DNA of 21,228 bases from Desulfobacterales bacterium. Lineage in GTDB: Bacteria > Desulfobacterota > Desulfobacteria > Desulfobacterales > C00003106. The notes under the pieces are model-generated. The model worked only from the letters and a program-made list of their open reading frames with translations, did not search any database and had not been told where the DNA came from. The position numbers and the translations under genes are program-made. Positions 15,143 through 21,228 of this stretch are shown piece after piece. Each line of letters starts with the position of its first letter. Positions within the stretch are counted from its first letter, which is position 1. The stretch covers positions 1 through 21,228 of the forward strand of contig DAOVGD010000082.1 in the NCBI GenBank assembly GCA_030672555.1. The letters run 5' to 3'.

Positions 15143-15724
15143 ATGAAAGTTTTGGCAATCCTTGGAAGCCCAAGGAGGCAAGGTAATACGGAAACATTAC
15201 TTGATTCCCTGATTGACGGTGCAAGAGAACAAGGAGGAGAGGTAGAAAAACTTGTCCTGTGTGACTATAATATTTCACCATGCATTGAATGCGGGTCTTG
15301 CTCAACTACAGGGGAATGTGCCATTGCAGACGATATGCAAGATATCTATCCCAGGCTCCTCATGGGCGATGCGATTGTAATTGCGTCACCTATCTTTTTT
15401 TATTCAGTAACTGCCATCACCAAGGCCTTCATAGATAGAAGCCAAGCGCTTTGGGCGCGCAAGTATCTTCTTCATCAAAAGCCCCTGACGGAAAAGATAC
15501 GACGCGGGTATTTCCTTTCCCTGGGTGCCACAAAGGGGAAACAGCTCTTTGAAGGGGCAAATCTTACTATAAAATATTTTTTTGACGCTATAGATGCCCA
15601 GTATTGCGGGGGGTTGTCCTTCAGAGGTATTGAGGGTAAAGGAGATATCAAGCATCATCCAAGCGCATTGCAAGAGGCTCTGGAACTGGGGAGAAAGATT
15701 TGTCATTTGCCATTTGTCATTTGA
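15143..15724 (+). CDS. Iron-sulfur flavoprotein, NADPH-dependent FMN reductase family
   Basis: This 193-residue flavodoxin-fold protein carries electrons via FMN and probably a [4Fe-4S] cluster. The FMN-binding loop is GSPRRQGNTET (8-18). Four cysteines (47, 50, 53, 59) form a compact C-x2-C-x2-C-x5-C motif as in archaeal and anaerobic iron-sulfur flavoproteins. ASPIFFYSVTAITKAFIDR is the conserved second loop. ATG 15143 is preferred over GTG 15134 because AGGA at 15129-15132 is about 10 nt upstream of the ATG and too close to the GTG. The last seven residues (CHLPFVI) and the TGA stop come from the 7-bp repeat array that overruns the gene's end, so the native C-terminus has been replaced. 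The NapH-like gene downstream suggests a redox partnership. Confidence 0.88.
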   Translation: MKVLAILGSPRRQGNTETLLDSLIDGAREQGGEVEKLVLCDYNISPCIECGSCSTTGECAIADDMQDIYPRLLMGDAIVIASPIFFYSVTAITKAFIDRSQALWARKYLLHQKPLTEKIRRGYFLSLGATKGKQLFEGANLTIKYFFDAIDAQYCGGLSFRGIEGKGDIKHHPSALQEALELGRKICHLPFVI

Positions 15725-15757
15725 CATTTGTCATTTGACATTTGTCATTTGACATTT
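15699..15757. repeat. 7/14-bp tandem repeat, left arm of locus 4
   Basis: Starting near 15699, the array settles into three exact copies of the 14-mer CATTTGTCATTTGA (15711-15752), i.e. alternating 7-mers CATTTGT and CATTTGA, then CATTT. It begins inside the flavoprotein coding region and supplies its last residues and stop codon. The complementary arm is at 15901-15935. Confidence 0.88.
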
Positions 15758-15866
15758 AAGACCTTTATACCCTTCCTTAGATAATCTCTTTGGGTTAAAC
15801 AGAAACGGTAGCTACAGCGGAACTTTCTGCACAAGGTACTGCAAAAACAAATAGGTTAAATTTCTA

Positions 15867-15895
15867 TTGACAACTACCCAACTCTGGTCGATCAT
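15867..15895 (+). promoter_or_regulatory. Sigma-70-type promoter candidate for the NapH-like gene
   Basis: A perfect TTGACA (15867-15872) is followed by 17 bp and GATCAT (15890-15895, four of six consensus bases). Transcription would start near 15902, about 21 nt before the ATG, so the leader would consist almost wholly of the right arm of repeat locus 4. Confidence 0.4.
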
Positions 15896-15900
15896 TTTTT

Positions 15901-15935
15901 GATGACAGATGACAGATGATAAATGACACGTGACA
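15901..15935. repeat. 7-bp tandem repeat, right arm of locus 4
   Basis: Five 7-bp units (GATGACA twice, GATGATA, AATGACA, CGTGACA) are complementary in type to the left arm 143 bp upstream. The AATGACA unit provides the ATG start of the NapH-like gene. Confidence 0.85.
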
Positions 15936-16795
15936 AAATGAAATGGACAAAATCTTCCATACCACGCTGGAGAACCCTGTCTCAGGCTTTTCTGGGGACT
16001 CTTCTTCCAAACACCTACTTTAAGGTGTTCAAGACAGGTGTTATTTATCAAGGACCTTTGAAAGGAGTATGCTTTCCGGGGTTGAACTGTTTCGCATGTC
16101 CCACTACGTTCTGTTCATGTCCCATCGGATCGCTTCAAAATTTTGCCGCTTCCGGGGAGTGGCCTTTCTTCCTCATAGGTTATCTTGGGATATTCGGCCT
16201 TATAGGGGGAAGAATTATCTGTGGATGGCTCTGCCCTTTTGGCTGGTTTCAGGATCTGCTATATAAAATAAAATCTAAAAAGTTCCGGCTGCCACGCTTT
16301 TTTTCCTATTTCAAGTATGGCTTTTTAGTCATTTTTGTTTTTTTACTTCCATTTCTAACAGGTGAAAACTTGTTTTCGCATATCTGCCCACAGGGGGCAC
16401 TTGAAGGGACTATTCCATGGATAGTCTGGAATCCGATAAATCCTCCTGCCAACGAGCCTATCCTTGCTTATACCACTTTTGGTATCTGGTTTTGGATAAA
16501 GATTTTCCTGTTTGTCTTGTTCCTTGTCCTTTTTGTTGTTATTAAACGCCCTTTCTGTCGTATGGTCTGCCCCCTTGGCGCTATTTACTCCTTATTCAAC
16601 AAGCACAGTATAATAACTCTGGAAGTTAGTAGTGACTGCAACCAATGCAATTTATGCGAACAGGTCTGTCCTATGGATTTAAAGGTATACGAAGATCCGA
16701 ATCACCTCGATTGTATCAGGTGCCTTAAATGCACTCAATGCAGTCATGTACGACTTACTCATGTCTTGCGACGTCAAGAAAGAAGTAGCGAGTAA
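15923..16795 (+). CDS. NapH-like 4Fe-4S membrane protein
   Basis: This is a 290-residue inner-membrane electron-transfer protein of the NapH/NosR/CcoG-like group (Fer4_5). About four membrane helices are visible (roughly 82-100, 131-147, 185-207 and a weaker N-terminal segment). Cysteine motifs are CFACPTTFCSCP (56-67), CGWLCPFGWFQD (100-111), CPQGA (155-159) and CRMVCPLGA (212-220), followed by a C-terminal ferredoxin domain with C-x2-C-x2-C-x3-CP (239-250). The second cluster motif is C264-x2-C-x2-C-x2-C273, one residue short of the canonical spacing and lacking the proline. It probably passes quinone-pool electrons to or from a soluble partner such as the adjacent iron-sulfur flavoprotein. 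The first codons lie in repeat DNA; ATG 15938 is an alternative start. No Shine-Dalgarno sequence is seen. Confidence 0.85.
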   Translation: MTRDKMKWTKSSIPRWRTLSQAFLGTLLPNTYFKVFKTGVIYQGPLKGVCFPGLNCFACPTTFCSCPIGSLQNFAASGEWPFFLIGYLGIFGLIGGRIICGWLCPFGWFQDLLYKIKSKKFRLPRFFSYFKYGFLVIFVFLLPFLTGENLFSHICPQGALEGTIPWIVWNPINPPANEPILAYTTFGIWFWIKIFLFVLFLVLFVVIKRPFCRMVCPLGAIYSLFNKHSIITLEVSSDCNQCNLCEQVCPMDLKVYEDPNHLDCIRCLKCTQCSHVRLTHVLRRQERSSE

Positions 16796-16812
16796 CTCAT
16801 AATACAATCTTC

Positions 16813-16841
16813 TTGGCATCATATCTGACATCTGTTATATA
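16813..16841 (+). promoter_or_regulatory. Sigma-70-type promoter candidate for hldE
   Basis: TTGGCA (16813-16818, five of six consensus bases) is followed by 17 bp and TATATA (16836-16841). The predicted start lies about 40 nt before the hldE ATG. Confidence 0.4.
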
Positions 16842-16888
16842 TAACTAATTTCAAATACAATTTTTTGTTCAATTGGCGTGAGATAGAT

Positions 16889-18334
16889 ATGAATTTCGAC
16901 ATATCAATATTTGAACGATGTAAAATAATTGTTATCGGCGATCTTATGATCGATGAATATTTGTGGGGAACCATAGACCGTATCTCTCCGGAAGCTCCAG
17001 TCCCGGTGGTTTCCGCAGAAAGAGCCACCTACACTCTTGGCGGAGCAGGAAATGTGATAAAAAACCTTGCCTCCCTCGGTGCCCAGGTATCGGTGGCCAG
17101 TGTCATAGGAACAGGGACGAATGCTGATATCCTCCTGAAAAACTTTGCCGATATGAAAGTCGATGTATCCGGACTCATTCGGGATCCAAACCGTCCCACA
17201 ACTAAAAAGACGCGGATCATCGCAGCCAACCAGCAGGTCCTTCGGATAGATCGAGAAACTACGAGACCGATTCCGGAGCGGGCGGTCTCACATATTTGTA
17301 ATTTTTTAGAGAAACATATTCCCGAGTACCATGCAATACTCCTTTCTGATTATGGAAAGGGTCTCCTTTCACCGGACCTCTTGAAGCGCCTGATCAATAT
17401 AACCAACTCTTACAATAAGCCGGTCATTGTTGACCCCAAGGGTTTAGACTTCCGTAAGTACTCAGGGGCCTCCATCATTACCCCGAACAAGAAAGAGGCA
17501 TCTCTTGCAGCCGGTATCGAGATAAAGGATACCGACTCCCTTATAGCTGCAGGAGAGAAACTTCTTGCGAATATTCCTGTCGAGAATGTACTGATCACCT
17601 GCGGCAAGAATGGTATGGTCCTTTTAGAGGGGGGGAACCAGCCATACATGATTCCAGCAAAAGCCCGACAAGTGTTTGATGTCTCCGGTGCCGGAGATAC
17701 CGTACTTGCCGTGTTGGGTGTGGCTGTAGCCGCGGGGCTTCCCCTGGCGGAAGGAGCAACATTAGCCAATATTGCCGCCGGCATAGTGGTCGGCAAGGTG
17801 GGAACCGCCCCGATCGAAAAAGAGGAATTCCAGGAAGCATTAAATATTGCAGAAAAACGTCCTATCTCAAAGCTAAAAGATTTAGCTACGCTGACCTCTC
17901 TATTAAACAACCTTAAAGCCGACGGCAAAACAATAGTTTTGACCAACGGATGTTTTGATCTCCTTCATGCAGGCCATATACGATTCCTTGCAAAGGCAAA
18001 GGATATGGGTGATGTCTTGATTGTGGCCTTAGATACGGACGAGTCTGTCCGCAGCCTCAAAGGGCAGGGACGTCCGATTCTCGGTGAAAAGGAACGAGTG
18101 CAAATCATTAGCGCCTTGGACAGCGTTGACTATGTAACTGTTTTCTCCTCAGATAAACTGTTTGACCTCCTGGCAACCCTCCGTCCGGATATCCTCACCA
18201 AAGGGAGCAACTATACCAACGAAACGGTACTAGGCCATGAAATCGTTGAACAGCTCGGCGGACGCGTTGAGATAGTGCCCATCACTGAAGGGATATCCTC
18301 CTCCCAGATCATTAATCAGATAAAAAACAGATAA
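16889..18334 (+). CDS. hldE: Bifunctional heptose 7-phosphate kinase / heptose 1-phosphate adenylyltransferase
   Basis: HldE (RfaE) makes ADP-heptose for the LPS inner core: the N-terminal ribokinase-like domain phosphorylates D-glycero-D-manno-heptose 7-phosphate at C1, and the C-terminal domain adds AMP. It is 481 residues, as expected for the fused form. Kinase signatures are VIGDLMIDEYLWG (15-27), GGAGNVIKNLASLG (51-64) and the anion-hole DVSGAGDT (264-271). The transferase starts with LTNGCFDLLHAGH (351-363, including the HxGH motif) and ends with TEGISSSQIINQIK. ATG 16889 is preferred over an in-frame TTG at 16865 because it begins just before the kinase fold. The gene indicates a Gram-negative cell with heptose-containing LPS. 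It stands between the redox pair and the pilT genes with its own promoter candidate. Confidence 0.96.
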   Translation: MNFDISIFERCKIIVIGDLMIDEYLWGTIDRISPEAPVPVVSAERATYTLGGAGNVIKNLASLGAQVSVASVIGTGTNADILLKNFADMKVDVSGLIRDPNRPTTKKTRIIAANQQVLRIDRETTRPIPERAVSHICNFLEKHIPEYHAILLSDYGKGLLSPDLLKRLINITNSYNKPVIVDPKGLDFRKYSGASIITPNKKEASLAAGIEIKDTDSLIAAGEKLLANIPVENVLITCGKNGMVLLEGGNQPYMIPAKARQVFDVSGAGDTVLAVLGVAVAAGLPLAEGATLANIAAGIVVGKVGTAPIEKEEFQEALNIAEKRPISKLKDLATLTSLLNNLKADGKTIVLTNGCFDLLHAGHIRFLAKAKDMGDVLIVALDTDESVRSLKGQGRPILGEKERVQIISALDSVDYVTVFSSDKLFDLLATLRPDILTKGSNYTNETVLGHEIVEQLGGRVEIVPITEGISSSQIINQIKNR

Positions 18335-18407
18335 ACAGACAATCTCACCCTATTTTATTTAAGATTTTATTATTTATTCCGAATAAAAAGTAGAATTGTA
18401 TTTTAAT

Positions 18408-18415
18408 GAGGAGGT
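18408..18415 (+). promoter_or_regulatory. Strong ribosome binding site of pilT
   Basis: GAGGAGGT lies 5 nt before the pilT ATG and fixes that start. It is much stronger than the sites of the pilB and minD-like genes. Confidence 0.75.
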
Positions 18416-18420
18416 AGTAT

Positions 18421-19503
18421 ATGGCTAAAATTGATGCATTTTTCAAATTGATGCATGAGCAAAAAGCATCAGACCTCCATCTTGTCTCCGGTTCCCAACC
18501 AATACTCAGGGTTGATGGAGAGATGGAACGGGTCAAGTACAAGGTCCTGGAAAATGATGAATTACAAGCAATGCTTTATGAAATTGCGCCAGAGGATAAG
18601 GTAAAGATTTTCGAAGAGACAGGTGACGTCGACTTTGGGTATGAAATACCGGGGCTCGCTCGTTACAGGTCAAATTTTTTCCAGCAAAAATATGGTATTG
18701 CAGCAGTCTTCAGGGAAATCCCAAGCGAAATTCTTACCGCAGACCAATTGGGACTCCCCGCTGTGGTAACCAAGCTTGCGACACTGCCCAGGGGTCTGGT
18801 ACTTGTCACAGGTCCGACAGGAAGTGGTAAATCGACCACCTTGGCTGCAATCGTCGACGAGGCAAATCGTGTCCGCAAAGACCATATTATCACCATTGAA
18901 GACCCCATCGAATTTGTCCACGAGAGCAAAAGCTGTATTGTAAATCATCGTGAGCTCGGCACACACACCAAGTCTTTTACCGCGGCCCTTAGAGGCGCAC
19001 TCCGTGAGGACCCTGATATTATATTGGTCGGTGAAATGCGCGACCTGGAAACGATCTCTCTTGCTATTGAAGCAGCAGCCACCGGTCACCTTGTCTTCAG
19101 CACTCTCCACACCACCAGCGCTCACAAAACAGTGGACCGTATAATCGAGGTCTTTCCAGCCAGTGAACAACCACAAATTCGCTCCACATTAGCTGACGGG
19201 GTAAGGGCAGTGATCTCACAGACCCTTTTTAAACGAATTGACAAGAAAGGACGGTGTTGCGCGCCGGAGATAATGATAGCTACGCCGGCGGTACGCAATC
19301 TTATCCGGGAGTCCAAGACGTACCAAATTCCTTCAAGTGTACAAACAGGGAAAAAATACGGCATGCAACTCCTGGACGATGCCATAATGGAACTATACGA
19401 GAAAGGGTGGATCAGCGGTGATGATGCCTACAACAAGGCAAATGAGAAGGCCAAGTTCCGGCCCTTCTTGAAAAATCCGCCCACAGATTTCACCGAAGTC
19501 TAA
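18421..19503 (+). CDS. pilT: Type IV pilus retraction ATPase PilT
   Basis: PilT is the cytoplasmic hexameric motor that depolymerises type IV pili for twitching motility. It is 360 residues, the standard length. The N-terminal PAS-like subdomain starts with ASDLHLVSGSQPILRVDGE (16-34). Motor motifs are Walker A GPTGSGKST (131-139), Asp box IEDPIEFVHE (159-168), Walker B DIILVGEMRDLE (199-210) and His box GHLVFSTLHTT (222-232). The PilT-specific motif required for retraction appears as AVRNLIRE (290-297; consensus AIRNLIRE). A second retraction-type ATPase gene follows 11 nt after the stop, so the two form an operon. Confidence 0.95.
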   Translation: MAKIDAFFKLMHEQKASDLHLVSGSQPILRVDGEMERVKYKVLENDELQAMLYEIAPEDKVKIFEETGDVDFGYEIPGLARYRSNFFQQKYGIAAVFREIPSEILTADQLGLPAVVTKLATLPRGLVLVTGPTGSGKSTTLAAIVDEANRVRKDHIITIEDPIEFVHESKSCIVNHRELGTHTKSFTAALRGALREDPDIILVGEMRDLETISLAIEAAATGHLVFSTLHTTSAHKTVDRIIEVFPASEQPQIRSTLADGVRAVISQTLFKRIDKKGRCCAPEIMIATPAVRNLIRESKTYQIPSSVQTGKKYGMQLLDDAIMELYEKGWISGDDAYNKANEKAKFRPFLKNPPTDFTEV

Positions 19504-19514
19504 CAGGAGGCACC

Positions 19515-20690
19515 ATGCGAAATCAAGAAATAAACCATATACTGTCCAAGATGTTAGACAGCGCAGACAATGTCTCTGATCTCAATATTACAGTAGGGAA
19601 GCCATTTCAGGTGGAAACTGCTGGGGAGTTACTCCCCGTAAAACTCGAGCCGCCTTTAGATTCACTCACTCCATTTCAAACAGAGATATTTGCCCTCAAT
19701 CTCATTAGCAACGACCGGCGACTTTGTGAAGTACTCCTTAGAGAAGGGTCGTGCGATCTCTCCTATCAATTGCCGGGCAAGGCCCGCTTTCGTGTCAATA
19801 TCTTTTCCCAGAGGAGCCAATATTCCGTGGTCATGCGGAAGCTTGAGACTAAAATCCCGACCCGTGCTGAACTCGCCCTCCCATCCGCTTTTACCGAAAT
19901 GGCCAAGGAAAAAAACGGGATTATCATCATAACCGGAGCAACCGGAAGCGGAAAAACAACGTCGCTGGCGGCAATTTTGAATGAAATCAATGAATCAAGA
20001 CAGGTACATATCATAACACTGGAAGACCCCGTAGAATACCAGCACCCCCACAAAAAGGCCACCTTTAACCAGCGAGAACTGGGGACCGACTTTGACACCT
20101 ATGCCAATGGCCTTAGAGCTGCCCTTCGCCAGGCGCCCAAGGTAATTCTTGTGGGGGAAATGCGAGATCGGGAGTCAGTAGAAATCGCCCTCAGCGCCTC
20201 AGAAACAGGCCATTTGGTTCTGTCAACCCTCCATACCACAGACGCGGGCCAGACTATTAACCGTATCCTTGGTATGTTCAACATTGATGAAGAAAAACAG
20301 ATCCGGACCCGCCTTGCCGAAGCCATGAAATGGATTGTGGGCCAGCGGTTGCTCCCCCAAGTGGAGGGTGGAAGGGCGGCCGCCTTTGAGATTATGGGAA
20401 ACAACCTCCGCACAAAAGACGCTATTCTACACGGTGAATCCGAAGGAAAGACTTTCTACGAAATCATAGAGGCCGGACAGGCATTTGGGTGGTCAACTTT
20501 TGATAATTACATTGTAAACGTCCTGTATAAAAAACAACTTATCACCGAGGAAACTGCCTTGGCTTATGCCTCCCACAAGGCTGCTGCAGGGCGTGCAATC
20601 GACAATCTAAAGAGTGCACGTGGTGAAAAAACGACCGACATAGACGAACTTGAAATCGACGCCGGTTATGGAAAAGGAAGAGATTTTTGA
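19515..20690 (+). CDS. pilU: PilT/PilU-family retraction ATPase paralogue
   Basis: This is a second retraction-type ATPase of 391 residues, divergent from its upstream neighbour. It has Walker A GATGSGKT (141-148), Asp box LEDPVEYQHP (169-178), Walker B VILVGEMRDRE (210-220) and His box GHLVLSTLHTTDAG (232-245). The AIRNLIRE motif is replaced by NLRTKDAILHG (297-307), and the C-terminus is extended and charged (about 362-391). PilU-type proteins assist PilT and cannot retract pili alone in studied species; a PilU-like role is inferred, and the symbol is used in that loose sense. AGGAGG (19505-19510) precedes the ATG by 4 nt. The stop codon lies at the edge of a palindromic repeat. Confidence 0.85.
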   Translation: MRNQEINHILSKMLDSADNVSDLNITVGKPFQVETAGELLPVKLEPPLDSLTPFQTEIFALNLISNDRRLCEVLLREGSCDLSYQLPGKARFRVNIFSQRSQYSVVMRKLETKIPTRAELALPSAFTEMAKEKNGIIIITGATGSGKTTSLAAILNEINESRQVHIITLEDPVEYQHPHKKATFNQRELGTDFDTYANGLRAALRQAPKVILVGEMRDRESVEIALSASETGHLVLSTLHTTDAGQTINRILGMFNIDEEKQIRTRLAEAMKWIVGQRLLPQVEGGRAAAFEIMGNNLRTKDAILHGESEGKTFYEIIEAGQAFGWSTFDNYIVNVLYKKQLITEETALAYASHKAAAGRAIDNLKSARGEKTTDIDELEIDAGYGKGRDF

Positions 20691-20723
20691 TGACTTTTTA
20701 TGATGGATTCGTAAAAAGTCATC
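20689..20723. repeat. Palindromic REP-like element / hairpin after the pilU-like gene
   Basis: GATGACTTTTTA (20689-20700) is perfectly complementary to TAAAAAGTCATC (20712-20723) around an 11-nt loop, giving a 12-bp stem. It overlaps the stop codon of the upstream gene and could terminate or attenuate transcription into the next gene. A related half-sequence occurs at 9904-9923 (shared TTCGTAAAAA core), suggesting a dispersed extragenic repeat. Confidence 0.65.
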
Positions 20724-20743
20724 ATCGTAGAGGAGATCAGGGT

Positions 20744-21228
20744 ATGGATATAACATGTGAACACTGCCATAGCAAATTGAAAATACCGGCGGACAAACTA
20801 CCGACAGGCCAGGCAGTCAAACTGACGTGCCCGAAATGCAAGGAGAAAATCCTTGTGAATCCTCCACCGGACAAATCATCCGAAGCTATGTCAAGCTCGT
20901 CGTCAAATTCCTCGGTGGACGAGGTTTCTTCCGACGAATACAATGTTGACGACAAGCCATTCGATTTTCTGGAAAAAGGGGTACAAACAGCTCTTGTCTG
21001 CGAAGATGATGCCACGACAAGAAAGAAGATTAGTTCCACATTGAAAGGAATGAAGTATCACATGACGGAAGTCACATCGCAACGAGACGCCTTAACAAAG
21101 ATGCGGTTTCATGTTTACGACCTTATAATCTTGAACGAATCATTTGAAAACAGCGACCCGGAAAACAACCACGTATTCCGTTATCTCAATTCCCTCACCA
21201 TGGCAACTCGACGGAATATCTTTGTTGT
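20744..21228 (+). CDS. Zinc-ribbon protein with degenerate receiver domain (3' truncated by window edge)
   Basis: The frame is open from ATG 20744 to the end of the window (161 codons seen). Residues 1-40 form an MJ0042-type zinc ribbon with cysteines 5, 8, 29 and 32 (C-x2-C ... C-x2-C). A Ser/Asp-rich linker (about 41-75) follows, then a receiver-like fold from about 81. The acidic pocket is present (CEDD, 86-89), but the position of the phosphorylated aspartate is Asn131 (YDLIILNESF), so it is probably a pseudo-receiver that cannot be phosphorylated normally. GAGGAG (20730-20735) is 8 nt upstream of the start. It follows pilT and the pilU-like gene and may be a regulatory or docking component of the pilus machinery. 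Its function is not known. Confidence 0.8.
   Translation, partial: MDITCEHCHSKLKIPADKLPTGQAVKLTCPKCKEKILVNPPPDKSSEAMSSSSSNSSVDEVSSDEYNVDDKPFDFLEKGVQTALVCEDDATTRKKISSTLKGMKYHMTEVTSQRDALTKMRFHVYDLIILNESFENSDPENNHVFRYLNSLTMATRRNIFV

Noticed and set aside
15711..15752. Regular repeats considered as a CRISPR array.
   Set aside because: Units are 7-14 bp, contiguous and without unique spacers, and no cas gene is present.
15722..15781. TGA of the iron-sulfur flavoprotein followed by an open frame of about 19 codons, as if it were another selenocysteine site.
   Set aside because: The extension is translated tandem repeat DNA with no SECIS-like stem and no family homology; the flavoprotein fold is already complete.
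17410..17946. Long open frame (178 codons) on the minus strand.
   Set aside because: It lies wholly opposite hldE, has no recognisable motif and is explained by the codon bias of the real gene; the same holds for the 168-codon frame at 18670-19176 opposite pilT.

Overview
The window (about 46% GC by eye) looks like a chromosomal segment of a Gram-negative, anaerobic-type bacterium of the former Deltaproteobacteria (Desulfobacterota/Syntrophia-like). The grounds are a heptose-LPS gene (hldE), an outer-membrane-type PBP1A, large PAS/Cache histidine kinases, type IV pilus ATPases, a NapH-like ferredoxin membrane protein next to an iron-sulfur flavoprotein, a probable selenoprotein and short extragenic repeats. 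The assignment is an inference from gene content; no rRNA or tRNA gene is present.

Layout. (i) 1-318: 3' part of lexA (+). (ii) 319-1139: an AT-richer island with a RelE/ParE-type toxin-antitoxin pair (-), its own promoter and a palindromic operator candidate. It is flanked by two imperfect ~103-bp direct repeats; both are 3' ends of a PBP1A gene and one is a detached fragment. (iii) 1140-7380: three minus-strand genes: Cache-PAS-HisKA_2 membrane histidine kinase, REC-PAS-HisKA-HATPase-REC hybrid kinase, and PBP1A. (iv) 7530-9819: a plus-strand run purN, pcm, a YqaA/DedA-type membrane protein, and a short gene whose in-frame TGA is best read as selenocysteine (U-x-x-C in a CD1871A-like CxxC protein), followed at once by a SECIS-like hairpin. 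(v) 10083-14984: a pilus-type assembly ATPase with eight tandem MshEN-like motifs, a MinD/FlhG-type ATPase and an HDOD protein, preceded by a candidate sigma-54 promoter. (vi) 15143-16795: iron-sulfur flavoprotein and NapH-like protein. (vii) 16889-18334: hldE. (viii) 18421-21228: pilT, a pilT/pilU paralogue and the start of a zinc-ribbon plus degenerate-receiver protein cut by the window end.

How the genes fit together. The pilus ATPases (one extension, two retraction), the MinD-like positioner, the HDOD protein and the pseudo-receiver suggest a regulated, probably polar, type IV pilus motility module whose structural genes lie elsewhere. The two kinases next to PBP1A form a sensory block without an obvious DNA-binding output. 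The flavoprotein and NapH-like protein suggest a small membrane electron-transfer unit.

The two most unusual observations are the likely selenoprotein at 9673-9819 and a family of head-to-head short tandem repeats (7- or 8-bp units, the same period in both arms) at four gene boundaries (about 3081-3205, 8320-8423, 12788-12867 and 15699-15935). The unit sequence differs between loci but the architecture is constant, and the repeats supply start codons, stop codons or terminal residues of neighbouring genes. No intergenic gap exceeds about 300 bases.
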